DNA of 64,000 nt from Streptomyces bauhiniae (GCF_004784475.1 NZ_SRRT01000002.1:62001-126000); one strand, 5' to 3'; shown: positions 1 through 8,949, counted from the stretch's first letter. Numbers and translations: made by a program. The notes: generated by a model not told the origin, from the sequence alone.

Positions 1-1
1 C

Positions 2-475
2 CGGGTGCTGCCTGCGGGCCCGACGGTCGCGGACACCCTGGCCAACGGTGCCTTCTACTACGGCCTGACGCGGGCCCTGGTGGAGGAGGACCGGCCGGTG
101 TGGTCGCGGATGTCGTTCTCGGCGGCGGAGGAGAACCTGCACACCGCCGCCCGGCACGGCATCGAGGCGCTGCTGTACTGGCCCGGCATGGGCGAGGTGC
201 CGGTGCCGGAACTGGTGCTGCGGCGGCTGCTGCCGCTGGCGCACCGGGGTCTGGAGCTGTCCGGCATGGACGCGGCGTGGCGGGAGCCGCTGCTCGGCAT
301 CATCGAGCAGCGGTGTGTCACGGCCCGCAACGGCGCGGTGTGGCAGAAGGAGACGGTGCACAAGCTGGAGGACACCACGCACACCAGCCGCCACGAGGCG
401 CTGCGCCGGATGACGGAGCTGTACATCGACTACATGCACCTCAACGCCCCGGTGCACACCTGGCCGGTGGAGTGA
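2..475 (+). CDS. Carboxylate-amine ligase / glutamate-cysteine ligase (GCS2 family), C-terminal part
   Basis: The reading frame is already open at the left edge, so only the last ~157 codons are present. The visible part begins RVLPAGPTVADTLANGAFYY and ends PVHTWPVE, which matches from memory the C-terminal third of actinobacterial GCS2-type carboxylate-amine ligases (about 500 aa, ATP-dependent gamma-glutamyl ligation to an amine or cysteine). The RVLPAGPT and PVHTWPV segments are typical of that family; the ATP-grasp-like catalytic core lies outside the window. An internal GTG at 5 is in frame but is not a believable start, because the fold would be truncated. The substrate cannot be told from this fragment. 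Confidence 0.8.
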   Translation, partial: RVLPAGPTVADTLANGAFYYGLTRALVEEDRPVWSRMSFSAAEENLHTAARHGIEALLYWPGMGEVPVPELVLRRLLPLAHRGLELSGMDAAWREPLLGIIEQRCVTARNGAVWQKETVHKLEDTTHTSRHEALRRMTELYIDYMHLNAPVHTWPVE

Positions 476-478
476 GGG

Positions 479-1609
479 TCACAACGTCCGCACCTCGGTC
501 TCGGGAAGCTTCGCCCACCAGTGGTGGTGGCGGCTGTAGACCTTCGCCTCGCGGTCGCCGAGGAGCGCCCTCAGGGAACGGGCCTCTGCGGCGAGTCCGT
601 CCCAGGCGGCCTGTGACAGGGAGTGGAAGGCCGTGGCTTCGATCCCTCCGTCCACTGGGCGCCACACACCGGCGACGTAGCCGTCCACGAGCAGGGTGGG
701 CAGTACGTCTCCGTTCCTGCGGATCACCAGAGGGCGGTAGGCCGGCGGTATCACCCGGCTGCGGTCGGCGTAGGCCAGCAGGACGCTGTCCCACATCGCC
801 ATGAGCCGAGGTGGTGCGGGAGTATCCGCTGGAGGCCGGGGGCCGCCCGGAACGTCGAACAGCGTGCCGCCGTCCGGGCCTTGGACCTGCTCGACAGCAC
901 CGTCCAGAGCACGCAGGGCCTCGCGAACGGGCGCCCGCTGCACCATGGCGAACTGCGCCACGTCCGCCACCGACGCGGGCCCGAAGCCTGCCAGATAGCG
1001 CAGAATCAGGGTTTGTAGCGCCTGTGGCTCCGCCGCCCGCCCCGCGGTGACGGGCCCGGTCCCGGCCGCGACGAAGGACGGCCGGAAACCGAATGACCAC
1101 GGCCCGCCTGTGGGGGCATGGTGCAGCGGCGCATACGCCTTCAGCCCCCACCACGCCCCGTCCTTCTTTTCGGCACCGAGCCGCTCCTCGACCCACGCCT
1201 GCATCTCGGCCGATGTCCGTGGCCGGCGGGCGAAGGCCAGCAGTCCCGGCACCAACTCGTCGGCGTCCGCTGGGGTCAGCCCCGCCTCAGCGAAACGGAA
1301 GCCGAGCCGGGAGGCGTACAGAGTAGGCTGCACCGCCGCGCGCAAGACCGGATAGTCCTCGGCATGCACGGCGTGCAAGGTGATCCGCATCAGGGTCGCC
1401 TTGACCACCGCCTGCTCGATGAAGGCGCTGTCGAGCTCGGCCGGAGCGAAACCCGTGACCCGGTTCCAGAGCGCCAGGTAAGGCGAGGCCGGATGCTGCG
1501 CCTGCAGCGCGACTACGCGCCGGATCGCGTCGGGGACGGTCAGTCGCTCGCGCTCCAGCAGCAACTGACGACTGAGAGAAGCCCGGTTGAGTTCACGCGC
1601 GGTGATCAT
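479..1609 (-). CDS. Winged-helix DNA-binding domain protein (AlkZ-like, HTH_42 family)
   Basis: A 376-aa protein of the winged-helix/AlkZ-like family, whose characterised members are DNA glycosylases that unhook interstrand crosslinks and often protect antibiotic producers. Family hallmarks are an N-terminal helical part with a VALQAQHPASPYLALWNR segment, the central YLAGFGPASVADVAQF segment, and a C-terminal region carrying LLVDGYVAGVW. Start chosen at the ATG ending at 1609 (MITAREL), as for family members; the frame is open further upstream without a better site. Its stop lies 3 bp from the convergent ligase stop at 475. A DNA-repair role here is inferred from the family only; the catalytic QxQ-like motif of characterised members reads QAQ (in VALQAQHP). 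Confidence 0.78.
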   Translation of the reverse strand: MITARELNRASLSRQLLLERERLTVPDAIRRVVALQAQHPASPYLALWNRVTGFAPAELDSAFIEQAVVKATLMRITLHAVHAEDYPVLRAAVQPTLYASRLGFRFAEAGLTPADADELVPGLLAFARRPRTSAEMQAWVEERLGAEKKDGAWWGLKAYAPLHHAPTGGPWSFGFRPSFVAAGTGPVTAGRAAEPQALQTLILRYLAGFGPASVADVAQFAMVQRAPVREALRALDGAVEQVQGPDGGTLFDVPGGPRPPADTPAPPRLMAMWDSVLLAYADRSRVIPPAYRPLVIRRNGDVLPTLLVDGYVAGVWRPVDGGIEATAFHSLSQAAWDGLAAEARSLRALLGDREAKVYSRHHHWWAKLPETEVRTL

Positions 1610-1846
1610 AACGGCGCAGACTACGCCCCGCCCCTGCATCCGCCGAGAATCGCTGGCAAGCCTTCACGGTCCCTGTCACCGGATACCGGGAGGGGGATTG
1701 CGCACCATGCCCGGCCCGCCAAGCCCAGAACGGCGACACTCGGCAAGCAGTAGCTGACCTCACCTGACCCGTCCCGTCCACCCGGCACCACTCCCCCGCC
1801 TCCGCAGGAGTCGCGTGCCCAGCGCTCCGCGGTAGGGGGCCCCGCG

Positions 1847-1873
1847 CGGGCGGGCCATGTCATGGGCCGCCCG
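1847..1873. terminator. Hairpin terminator downstream of the fdhF-like gene
   Basis: A near-perfect inverted repeat: 13-bp arms around a single T, with one internal mismatch (CGGGCGGGCCATG / CATGGGCCGCCCG). It lies 27 bp past the stop of the minus-strand oxidoreductase gene at 1900. The rest of the 1610-1899 gap shows no gene. Confidence 0.5.
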
Positions 1874-1899
1874 TGGAGGTAAGGCGTCATCGGGTTCGG

Positions 1900-4212
1900 T
1901 CAGACGGGCGTCGGCCGGGATCGGTCTGCCGTGGGTTCGAGGCGGACGACGATGCCCTTCGACGTGGGCTGGTTGCTCACGTCGGCGACGCTGTCGAGCG
2001 GCACCAGGACGTTCGTCTCCGGGTAGTAGGCGGCGGCCGAACCCTTGGCCGCCGGGTAGGACACGACCTCGAAGTTCTCGGCCCGGCGCTCGGTACCGTC
2101 CTCCCAGACGCTCACCAGGTCCACGCGCTCGCCCTGGGCAAGGCCGAGTTCGGAAACGTCGGCCGGGTTGACGAGGACCACGTGGCGGCTGCCGTGGATG
2201 CCGCGGTAGCGGTCGTTGTTGGTGTACGGGACGGTGTTCCACTGGTCGTGCGAACGCAAGGTCTGCAGCAGCAGGTGACCCTCGGGAGCCCGGGGGACCA
2301 CCCGCTCATTGCAGGTGAACCGGGCCTTGCCGGTCTCGGTCCTGAACACGCCCTCGTTGACCGGGTTGGGCAGTTGGAAGCCTCCCGGACGGGTCACCCG
2401 GGCGTTGAAGTCGTGGAAGCCCGGCACGATCCGGGAGATGCTGTCGCGGATGGTGTGGTAGTCGCCCTCGAACTTGGCCCAGGGGATGTCTTTTTCGCCG
2501 CCGAGGCTCAGCCGGGCGAGCCGGCACAGGATGGCGACCTCGCTCAGCAGCACGTGCGAGGCCGGTTCGAGCCGTCCCTGGGAGGTGTGCACCTCGCTCA
2601 TGGAGTTCTCGACGGTGACGAACTGCTCGCCGTCGGCCTGGACATCACGTTCGGTGCGCCCCAGCGTCGGCAGGATCAGAGCCGTGTCACCGCAGACGGT
2701 GTGCGAACGGTTGAGCTTGGTGGAGATGTGGGCGGTCAGCCGACACGAACGCATCGCCTTCTCGGTGGCCTCGCTGTCGGGTGCTGCGCGCACGAAGTTC
2801 CCGGCCAGGGCGAGGAAGACCTTGACGCGGCCCTCCAGCATCGCCTTGATCGAGTTCACCGAGTCCAAGCCGTGCGGGCGCGGCGGATCGAAGCCGAACT
2901 CCTCCTGAAGCGCGTCCAGGAAGGTGTCCGGCATCTGCTCCCAGATGCCCATGGTGCGGTCGCCCTGGACGTTGCTGTGGCCGCGTACCGGGCAGGCGCC
3001 CGTACCGGCGCGCCCCAGATTGCCGCGCAGCATAAGGAAGTTGACGATCTCCCGGATGGTGGGTACGCCGTGCTTGTGCTGGGTGATGCCCATCGCCCAG
3101 CACACGATGACGCGTTCGCTCCGCAGGACCTCGTCGCGGATCTTCTCGATCTCCTCGCGGGTCAGTCCCGTAGCCGCCCGTACGTCGTCCCAGTCGACGG
3201 TGCGGGCGTGCTGGGCGAACTCCTCGAAACCGGAGGTGTGGGCGTCTATGAAGTCGTGGTCCAGGACGGTGCCGGGACGCGCGTCCTCCGCCTCCAGCAA
3301 CAACCGGTTCAGGGCCTGGAACAGGGCGAGGTCCCCGCCCGGCTTGATGTGCAGGAAGCGGTCGGCGATCTGGGTGCCCCGTCCCATGACCCCTCGCGGC
3401 TTCTGCGGGTTCTTGAAGCGTCGCAGCCCCGCCTCCGGCAACGGGTTCACCGCCACGATGCGGCCGCCGTTGCGCTTGGCCTCCTCCAAGGCCGAAAGCT
3501 GCCGAGGGTGATTGCTGCCCGGGTTCTGCCCCACCAGGAAGATCAGGTCCGCGTGGTGGAGGTCGTCGAGACTCACGGTGCCCTTGCCGACGCCCAGCGT
3601 CTCGTTCAGGGCGAAGCCGCTGGACTCGTGGCACATGTTGCTGCAGTCGGGCAGGTTGTTGGTGCCGTAGGCGCGGGCGAAGAGCTGAAAGACGAAGGCG
3701 GCCTCGTTGCTGGCCCGGCCGGAGGTGTAGAAGACCGCCTCGTCGGGCGAGTCCAGCCCCTGGAGTTCCTGCGCCAGGACGCCCAGAGCGTCGTTCCAGC
3801 CAATGGGCTCGTAGTGGTCCGACCCGGGTCGTTTGATCATCGGCTCGGTAAGCCGGCCCTGCTGGTTGAGCCACATGTCGGAGCGGGCGGCCAGGTCGGA
3901 CACGCTGTGCTCGCGGAAGAAGTCGGCGGTGATCCGGCGCGTGGTGGCGTCGTCGTTGATGTGCTTGGCGCCGTTCTCGCAGTACTCATTGCGATGGCGC
4001 CGACCCGGTGCGGGGTCCGCCCACGCGCAGCCGGGGCAGTCGATCCCGCCCACCTGGTTCATGGTGAGCAGGTCGACCCCGGTCTTGCGCGGGGACGTCT
4101 GCTCCAGGGAGTACTCCAGCGCGTGCACGACGGCGGGGACCCCGGCCGCCCACTTCTTCGGCGGTGTCACGGAGAGGGAGGTCTCCGGCTCCTCACCGGG
4201 CGGGTGCTGCAT
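1900..4212 (-). CDS. FdhF/YdeP family molybdopterin oxidoreductase
   Basis: A 770-aa molybdopterin oxidoreductase of the formate-dehydrogenase-alpha-like FdhF/YdeP family. The N-terminal part carries the Fe-S-type cysteine pattern C59PGC62 and C78ENGAK. The bis-MGD domains follow (YTSGRASNEAAFVFQLFARA, FLVGQNPGSNHPRQL, CPVRGHSNVQGDRTMG), and the C-terminal molydopterin-dinucleotide-binding beta-barrel contains the NPADVSELGLAQGERVDL segment. YdeP in E. coli is linked to acid resistance, but the substrate of the family is not established; formate should not be assumed. ATG start at 4212, preceded on its strand by AGAAAGG. It lies 36 bp downstream of the SRPBCC gene on the same strand, so the two are probably co-transcribed. 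No accessory electron-transfer subunit is adjacent. Confidence 0.9.
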   Translation of the reverse strand: MQHPPGEEPETSLSVTPPKKWAAGVPAVVHALEYSLEQTSPRKTGVDLLTMNQVGGIDCPGCAWADPAPGRRHRNEYCENGAKHINDDATTRRITADFFREHSVSDLAARSDMWLNQQGRLTEPMIKRPGSDHYEPIGWNDALGVLAQELQGLDSPDEAVFYTSGRASNEAAFVFQLFARAYGTNNLPDCSNMCHESSGFALNETLGVGKGTVSLDDLHHADLIFLVGQNPGSNHPRQLSALEEAKRNGGRIVAVNPLPEAGLRRFKNPQKPRGVMGRGTQIADRFLHIKPGGDLALFQALNRLLLEAEDARPGTVLDHDFIDAHTSGFEEFAQHARTVDWDDVRAATGLTREEIEKIRDEVLRSERVIVCWAMGITQHKHGVPTIREIVNFLMLRGNLGRAGTGACPVRGHSNVQGDRTMGIWEQMPDTFLDALQEEFGFDPPRPHGLDSVNSIKAMLEGRVKVFLALAGNFVRAAPDSEATEKAMRSCRLTAHISTKLNRSHTVCGDTALILPTLGRTERDVQADGEQFVTVENSMSEVHTSQGRLEPASHVLLSEVAILCRLARLSLGGEKDIPWAKFEGDYHTIRDSISRIVPGFHDFNARVTRPGGFQLPNPVNEGVFRTETGKARFTCNERVVPRAPEGHLLLQTLRSHDQWNTVPYTNNDRYRGIHGSRHVVLVNPADVSELGLAQGERVDLVSVWEDGTERRAENFEVVSYPAAKGSAAAYYPETNVLVPLDSVADVSNQPTSKGIVVRLEPTADRSRPTPV

Positions 4213-4248
4213 CGCTTGGCCTTTCTCTTGCGGTGTGCGGTACGCGGG

Positions 4249-4869
4249 TCAGCCGACGGGCCACTGGGCGACACGGCTCCTGGGCGGTTCCGGGGAGTCG
4301 TGCTGCACCCGGCCGTTGCGGATGGTGCCGCGCCAGGCACCGCCCTCCTGACCGAGCCCTTCGATGAAGTGCTTGAAGCCCACCAGTTCCTCGCGGACCA
4401 GTCGCACGGCCAGCCCCACGACCCTGGACGAGCGGGTGAACACCCTCGCGGCACCCCGCGGTTGGAGGAGCATCCGGACCGTGATCGCGGTGCCACCGGA
4501 CTCCGTCGGCCTGAACTCGACTTCGCCCTGGTGGGTGGGGTGCTGCTCCAGGCCACGCCAGGCCAGGTAGGCGTCCGGGTCCTGTTCCACGATCTCGACC
4601 GCGAAACGGTGACGCAGGGGGCCGTAGCCGATGGTCCACTCGGTGACGGTGGGTCTGATCTGCTCGACGTCGCGCACCACGGTCGAGAAGCGCGGGAACG
4701 TCTTGAACTGCGTCCACTGGTTGTAGGCCGTGCGGACCGGCACCGCGACCTCCACCGTCTCCTCGACGTGCCGCTCGCGCAGGGGGCGGCGGCGTGTGAC
4801 GCCGTCGTCGTCGGAGCGCATGCTCGGGGTGTTCGGCACGGCCTGCCCACCGTCGTCTTCGTGCGCCAT
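4249..4869 (-). CDS. SRPBCC family protein (cyclase/dehydrase-like)
   Basis: A 206-aa protein with an SRPBCC (START-like/polyketide cyclase) fold: VEVAVPVRTAYNQWTQFKTF at the domain start, FPRFSTVVRDVEQI after it, and AYLAWRGLEQHPTHQGEVEF in the beta-sheet region. An N-terminal acidic/Arg-rich extension of ~35 residues precedes the domain. Start is the ATG ending at 4869 (MAHEDDGG), which has a clear GAAGGAA Shine-Dalgarno; an earlier in-frame ATG lacks one. Proteins of this kind bind hydrophobic ligands and in actinomycetes are often stress-associated. It is 36 bp upstream of the FdhF/YdeP-type gene and likely shares its transcript. The ligand is unknown. Confidence 0.8.
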   Translation of the reverse strand: MAHEDDGGQAVPNTPSMRSDDDGVTRRRPLRERHVEETVEVAVPVRTAYNQWTQFKTFPRFSTVVRDVEQIRPTVTEWTIGYGPLRHRFAVEIVEQDPDAYLAWRGLEQHPTHQGEVEFRPTESGGTAITVRMLLQPRGAARVFTRSSRVVGLAVRLVREELVGFKHFIEGLGQEGGAWRGTIRNGRVQHDSPEPPRSRVAQWPVG

Positions 4870-5011
4870 CACGTTCCTTCTTCCGATGAGGGAACCGGGC
4901 GTCGGAAGACCCGGTCCTCCCCTTATGGGGCAGGGCATCTCTTCCGCTTCCCCGAACCCGGGCTTCGAGTCACCCGAGCGCGAGAAAGGTCCGGGCCCGG
5001 CTGCCAGAGGT

Positions 5012-5400
5012 GAAGGCGGGCTGGTGGGGTTGATCGGCGCCGGAGTGTTCGCGGCGCTGGCTCCCGCGGCACGGGCTGCTGGTTCGGCGCTGCTGGGTGG
5101 GCGCGGTCGTCGTCGTGCCTGCCGCCTTCACGGACGTGCGCGGCGCGGTCGGCTTCTCGTCGTTCGGCGTGCTCTTCTACTACGCCGTCGCCAACGCCTC
5201 CGCGCTCACGCTGTCCCTTGGGGAGGGACGCCCGGCACGGATCGTTCCCGCCGCCGGGCTGCTGGGGTGCCTCGCGCTCGCCTTTGCGGCGAAGGCCGCC
5301 GATCACCGCCACCCGCTGCCCGGCGTACCGGGCCGGGTCCTGGTGTTGGCTTGGTGCGTCACGCCTCTGCTCTCTGCTCGTCGGCTCCCTCCTCCTCGGC
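5012..5400 (+). pseudogene. Remnant of an APC-family amino-acid permease
   Basis: Two pieces of an APC permease sit next to each other in different frames. Frame 2 (about 5012-5095) reads GLVGLIGAGVFAALAPAARA, matching the first transmembrane segment of such permeases. Frame 3 (from 5097) reads VGAVVVVPAAFTDVRGAVGF followed by SSFGVLFYYAVANASALTL, matching the last third. The ~300 residues between them are missing and the frame shifts at the junction, so this is a deletion relic rather than a gene. Its 3' end overlaps the C-terminal codons of the opposite-strand GH16 gene. Identification rests on recalled family sequence, not a search. Confidence 0.65.
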
Positions 5401-6135
5401 GGTGGCGACCTGGGACTGGGCGGTGAGACCGGTGTTCGGGCGGCGGACGACGAGTCTGCTCACCGTGTACGACATCTCCGAGGTCTCGCGGCGGGGCGGC
5501 GGATGGTAGCGCCCGCCGCAGACGGAGAGGTTGACGATGAGGTACGCGTGCCAGTTGCGCCCGGTGCCGCGCTGGTCGTCGAAGACCCGTCGGCCGTTGG
5601 CCCACCAGACCACCGAGCGGGCGCCGAACTCGGTGCGCAGGTCGAGCCAGGCGCCGGGGCTGATCATGTCGTCGCGGAAGTAGCGGTTGCTGCCGCGTAC
5701 GTGGTTGGTGAACTCCAGCAGGTCGGGGTTGTCGGGGTGGTACTCGAAGATGTCGACCTCCTGGCCGCCGTCCCGCCAGGTCCAGATGGCGGGCCACGCG
5801 CCGATCTCGCGGGGCAGCCGGACGCGGGCCTCCAGGATGTCGCCGGTGCGGACCTCGAAGCCGTCCCGGCTGCCCTCGGTGGTGAGCAGTCCGGTGTTCC
5901 ACCGGCCGTCCGGTCTGCGTCTGGCCCGGAAGACGCCCGAGCGGCTGAAGTCGGGGTCGGCCACCAGGTAGTCGAGTTTGTCGTCGCCCGGATTGACCGG
6001 GCCGCCGTTGGGATAGGCCCAGGACCGGCCTGCCACCCACTGCCGTTCGGACGTGAAGTCGGCGGTGAACACCACGTCGGAAGCGGCGGCGGACCGCGGA
6101 CCGGGGAGGGGGCTGCCCGGATTCGGTTCGTCCAT
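5359..6135 (-). CDS. Glycoside hydrolase family 16 (beta-glucanase-like)
   Basis: A 258-aa GH16 protein. The catalytic signature EVDIFEYH is intact, with E126 (nucleophile), D128 and E131 (acid/base) spaced as in the family. Other beta-jelly-roll segments are ARVRLPREIGAWPAIWTW before it and the late SYTVSRLVVRR strand. Family members cleave beta-1,3(-1,4)-glucans, agarose or related polymers. No signal peptide is visible, which is unusual for a polysaccharide-degrading enzyme; the start (ATG ending at 6135, MDEPNPG, with a GGAGAG Shine-Dalgarno) could be misplaced, or the protein is exported another way. The last ~25 residues (TAEEEGADEQRAEA) lie beyond the fold and run over the permease relic on the other strand. 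Confidence 0.82.
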   Translation of the reverse strand: MDEPNPGSPLPGPRSAAASDVVFTADFTSERQWVAGRSWAYPNGGPVNPGDDKLDYLVADPDFSRSGVFRARRRPDGRWNTGLLTTEGSRDGFEVRTGDILEARVRLPREIGAWPAIWTWRDGGQEVDIFEYHPDNPDLLEFTNHVRGSNRYFRDDMISPGAWLDLRTEFGARSVVWWANGRRVFDDQRGTGRNWHAYLIVNLSVCGGRYHPPPRRETSEMSYTVSRLVVRRPNTGLTAQSQVATAEEEGADEQRAEA

Positions 6136-6333
6136 GCCCGTTTTCTCTCCGTCCAGCGACACGCCACACACCCAGACCCGGACATCAGCACAGAAAGAAC
6201 CCGAACGAGTGAATACGCGCCCAAGCTTCGGCCAGAGCCTCGCGCGGACGGGTGTGCCCGGCGCGGCCCGGCGGCGCGCGGGGCAGGGCTTTCGTAGGCT
6301 TTTCATAGCCTTTACGCAGGCGGGAGAAATGCA

Positions 6334-7203
6334 GTGATCGAACTGGCCGCGGCCTTCGCCGTCGCGGGTGCCGCGAGCAACGCCATGGGTACGGCGTTCC
6401 AGCGCAAGGCGGCCTCCACCAGCGAGCGCAGCGGCTTCAAGCTGCTGGCCGAGCTGGTGCGCCGCCCGGCGTGGGTGCTGGGCATGGCCGGGGTGATCGG
6501 CGCGGCGGTGTTCCAGAGTCTGGCGCTGGTCAACGGGCCGCTGGCGCTGGTACAGCCGCTGTTCATCCTGGAGCTGCCGTTCGCCCTGCTGATCGTCGGC
6601 CCGCTGCTGCACCGGCACCTCCCCCGCTACGGCTGGTGGGGGGTCGGCGGGGTGGTGGTCGGCCTGGCCGTGCTGCTGGCGGCGGCCTCGCCGCACGGGG
6701 CCGGTGACCAGGCGTCGCTGACCCGCTGGGTCCCGGCGCTGGTGCTGTGCGTGGGGGCGGTGGTGGTGGTCACGCTGCTGGCCCGGCACGAGCGTCCGGC
6801 GACCGGCCGCGCCGCGCTGCTGGCCTCGGGCTCCGCGATCGCCAACGCGCTGACGGCGGCTCTGCTGAAGTCGGCCACGGGCACGTTCGCCGACGAGGGC
6901 TTCGTCGCGTTCATCACGGCCTGGCAGACGTACGGCTTCGCGCTGGCGGGCACGGCGGCGGTGCTGCTGCTGGAGAACGCCCTCCAGGCGGGCCCGCTGG
7001 CCGCCGCCCAGCCGGCGCTGACCATCGGGGACGCGGTGGTCAGCCTGGCGCTGGGTGTCTTCCTCTTCCACGAGCGCATCCGCACCGGCTGGTGGCTGGT
7101 GCCGGAGGCGCTGGGGGCGCTCCTCATCGTCGGCGGTGTGCTGGTGCTGAGCCGGGCGGTGCAGAACCTCATCGAGCGTCCGCCGCCTGGCTCGGACGAC
7201 TGA
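6334..7203 (+). CDS. DMT-superfamily (EamA-like) membrane transporter
   Basis: A 289-aa membrane protein with ~9-10 hydrophobic segments arranged as two EamA-like halves, and small residues lining the helices. It starts MIELAAAFAVAGAASNAMGT, with the repeat beginning near residue 150. DMT proteins export metabolites or amino acids; this subgroup is common in Streptomyces but its substrate is unknown. GTG start at 6334 with GGGAGAA 7-8 bp upstream. A possible -10 element TAGGCT lies at 6295-6300. It is transcribed divergently from the GH16 gene and ends at a strong terminator shared with the snapalysin gene. Confidence 0.82.
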   Translation: MIELAAAFAVAGAASNAMGTAFQRKAASTSERSGFKLLAELVRRPAWVLGMAGVIGAAVFQSLALVNGPLALVQPLFILELPFALLIVGPLLHRHLPRYGWWGVGGVVVGLAVLLAAASPHGAGDQASLTRWVPALVLCVGAVVVVTLLARHERPATGRAALLASGSAIANALTAALLKSATGTFADEGFVAFITAWQTYGFALAGTAAVLLLENALQAGPLAAAQPALTIGDAVVSLALGVFLFHERIRTGWWLVPEALGALLIVGGVLVLSRAVQNLIERPPPGSDD

Positions 7204-7217
7204 GCCCGCACGCGAAC

Positions 7218-7248
7218 GGGCCGTCGTCCACCCGGTGGACGACGGCCC
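7218..7248. terminator. Bidirectional terminator between transporter and snapalysin gene
   Basis: A perfect 14-bp inverted repeat (GGGCCGTCGTCCAC / GTGGACGACGGCCC) with a 3-nt loop, centred between two convergent stop codons. Confidence 0.85.
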
Positions 7249-7267
7249 GCGCGTGTCAGGAGGACCC

Positions 7268-7939
7268 TCAGCGGTCCTGGTTCACCTTGGCCAGCGCCTT
7301 GGCGAGCCCGTTGGCCCAGAGCTGGTTGACGCGGGAGCGCTCGGCCGCGTTCGGGTAGCGGTTGGTGCAGGAGGTGCCGGGGCCGCCGCCGGACATCAGC
7401 TCGCTGCACGGGCCGCTGTAGTGGTCGGGCAGGCCCAGCACGTGGCCGGTCTCGTGCGCGGTGACCCGGATCGAGTCGTACTGCTGGTTCTGCGCGTAGT
7501 CGAGGAAGACGTAGCCCCGGCCGTGGCCGTCGGTGGAGGCGTAGGAGCCGCGCGAGTCGTTGCCCTCGCGGTAGGAGAAGTTGCCGGTGCCGGTGGTCGA
7601 GGCGAGCTTGACGTTGGAGACCGAGCTGTTCCAGATGGACGTGGAGCTCGAGATCTGCGAGCGGAAGCTCGGCGCCTGGCTGGCGTTGTAGTAGACGGTG
7701 ACGGCCTTGAGGCTCGGGTTCTCGGCCCGTTGCTCGGCGACCGACTTCAGTACCGCGTCGAAGAACGCCTTGCTGTTCGCCGCCTCCTGGGCCGAGCCGG
7801 TGTACCCGGCGTGCGGGGCGGCCACGGGCTCGGGCTGGGCGGAGGCGGGGGCGGCGGCGCCGAACGCGGCGGCGGCCACGCCGAGACCCAGGGCGAGGAG
7901 GGATCTGACGGTCTTGGCGGACGTACGGGACGACGTCAT
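7268..7939 (-). CDS. Snapalysin family zinc metalloprotease (copy 1)
   Basis: A 223-aa secreted small neutral protease of the M7 snapalysin family. The N-terminus is a classical signal peptide (charged start, hydrophobic [20 protein letters not shown], then ASA-Q), followed by a short propeptide. The M7 zinc motif [11 protein letters not shown] is present (H162, E163, H166, D172), followed by C178 and C191 available for a disulfide. Characterised snapalysins are calcium/zinc proteases that cleave on the amino side of Tyr/Phe. Copy 2 follows at 8163-8831; the proteins are clearly paralogous, so this is a tandem duplication. The upstream region carries the same operator-like site as copy 2 (8047-8063), so both are probably controlled by the LysR regulator at 9041. 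Confidence 0.93.
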   Translation of the reverse strand: MTSSRTSAKTVRSLLALGLGVAAAAFGAAAPASAQPEPVAAPHAGYTGSAQEAANSKAFFDAVLKSVAEQRAENPSLKAVTVYYNASQAPSFRSQISSSTSIWNSSVSNVKLASTTGTGNFSYREGNDSRGSYASTDGHGRGYVFLDYAQNQQYDSIRVTAHETGHVLGLPDHYSGPCSELMSGGGPGTSCTNRYPNAAERSRVNQLWANGLAKALAKVNQDR

Positions 7940-8046
7940 GTGGGGTCCTCGTTTCGTACGTGGGGAGGGCCGTCCGTATGGGGGTGAACGGCCGGTTGCC
8001 CCTGAGTCTCGGGCAGGTCAACGGCGTCCGGATGATGGCAAGTTGG

Positions 8047-8063
8047 GATAGCAGCGACCTATC
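8047..8063. promoter_or_regulatory. Putative LysR (SnpR) operator upstream of snapalysin copy 1
   Basis: GATAGCAGCGACCTATC: GATAG/CTATC arms framing a T-N11-A LysR-type motif. It is preceded by TGGCAAGTTGG, which also precedes the site at 8950. It lies 108 bp upstream of the snapalysin start. Confidence 0.6.
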
Positions 8064-8095
8064 GGCAGGACCGCACGGGAGCCGGGGGACGCGAC

Positions 8096-8135
8096 GGACC
8101 GCGGACCGTCGCGTGGGGGCGACGATCCGCGGTCC
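8096..8135 (-). terminator. Terminator of snapalysin copy 2
   Basis: A long hairpin with 17-bp arms (GGACCGCGGACCGTCGC / GCGACGATCCGCGGTCC) containing one mismatch, 28 bp past the stop of the 8163-8831 gene. Transcripts of the two proteases are therefore probably separate. Confidence 0.8.
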
Positions 8136-8162
8136 GGGGGTACGGCCGGGCGTGCTGAGGGG

Positions 8163-8831
8163 TCAGCGGGCCTGGTTCACCTTGGCCAGCGCCTTGGCGA
8201 AGCCGTTGGCCCAGAGCTGGTCGACCCGGGCGCGCTCGTTGGCGTCCGGGCTGGAGTTGGTGCAGGACGGGCCGGGGCCGCCGCCGGACATCAGCTCGCT
8301 GCACGGACCCTCGTAGTGGTCCGGCAGGCCGAGGACGTGGCCGGTCTCGTGGGTGACGACGCGGACCGAGTCGTACTCCTGGTTCTGGGCGTAGTCCAGG
8401 AAGACGTAGCCGCTGCCGTGGCCGTCGGTGGAGGCGTAGGAGCCGCGCGAGTCGTTGCCCTCGCGGTAGGAGAAGTCACCGGTGCCGGAGGTGGCGGACA
8501 GCTTCACGTTGGAGACGGAGCTGTTCCAGATCGAGGCGGCGCTCGATATCTGGGAGCTGAAGCTCGGCGCGGCCGACGGGTTGTAGGTGATGGTGACCGA
8601 CTTCAGGCCCGGATTGTCGGCCCGCTTCTCGGCGACCGACTTCAGGACCGCGTCGAAGAACGCCTGGTTGTTCGCCGCCTCCTGGGCCGAGCCGGTGTAT
8701 CCGGCGTGCGCGGCGACGGGGGCGGGCTGGGCGGACGCCGGGGCGGCGGCGCCGAACGTGGCGGCGGCCACGCCGAGACCGAGGGCGACGATCATTCTGG
8801 TGCTCTTCGCGGGCATGCGGGAGGACGACAT
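8163..8831 (-). CDS. snpA: Snapalysin family zinc metalloprotease (copy 2, next to its LysR regulator)
   Basis: A 222-aa paralogue of the 7268 gene with the same order of parts: signal peptide ending near ASA-Q, propeptide, and M7 motif [11 protein letters not shown] (H161, H165, D171). Differences cluster in the propeptide and the C-terminal loop ([17 protein letters not shown]). The ATG ending at 8831 gives a normal signal peptide; an in-frame upstream extension lacks one and is rejected. Adjacent, divergently transcribed snpA-snpR pairs are known from S. lividans and S. coelicolor, so this copy is the positional snpA. Expression probably depends on the LysR protein through the dyad at 8950-8966. 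Confidence 0.93.
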   Translation of the reverse strand: MSSSRMPAKSTRMIVALGLGVAAATFGAAAPASAQPAPVAAHAGYTGSAQEAANNQAFFDAVLKSVAEKRADNPGLKSVTITYNPSAAPSFSSQISSAASIWNSSVSNVKLSATSGTGDFSYREGNDSRGSYASTDGHGSGYVFLDYAQNQEYDSVRVVTHETGHVLGLPDHYEGPCSELMSGGGPGPSCTNSSPDANERARVDQLWANGFAKALAKVNQAR

Positions 8832-8949
8832 GTGGGGGTGCTCCTCTTTTCGATGCGTGTGGGGGTGGCCCGTCGTTCGAGTGGGGGTGAACGACCGGCT
8901 GCTTCCGAGTCTTGGATAGATCAACAGGCCTCGGCTAATGGCAAGTTGC

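Noticed and set aside
4870..5011. A possible short gene between the SRPBCC gene and the permease relic
   Set aside because: No frame has a ribosome site with a plausible protein; the region reads as promoter and relic DNA.
1873..5013. A very long plus-strand open frame (~1046 codons) across the oxidoreductase gene
   Set aside because: It is antisense to a well-supported molybdoenzyme gene; long antisense frames are a side effect of extreme third-position GC. The translation shows no recognisable domain.
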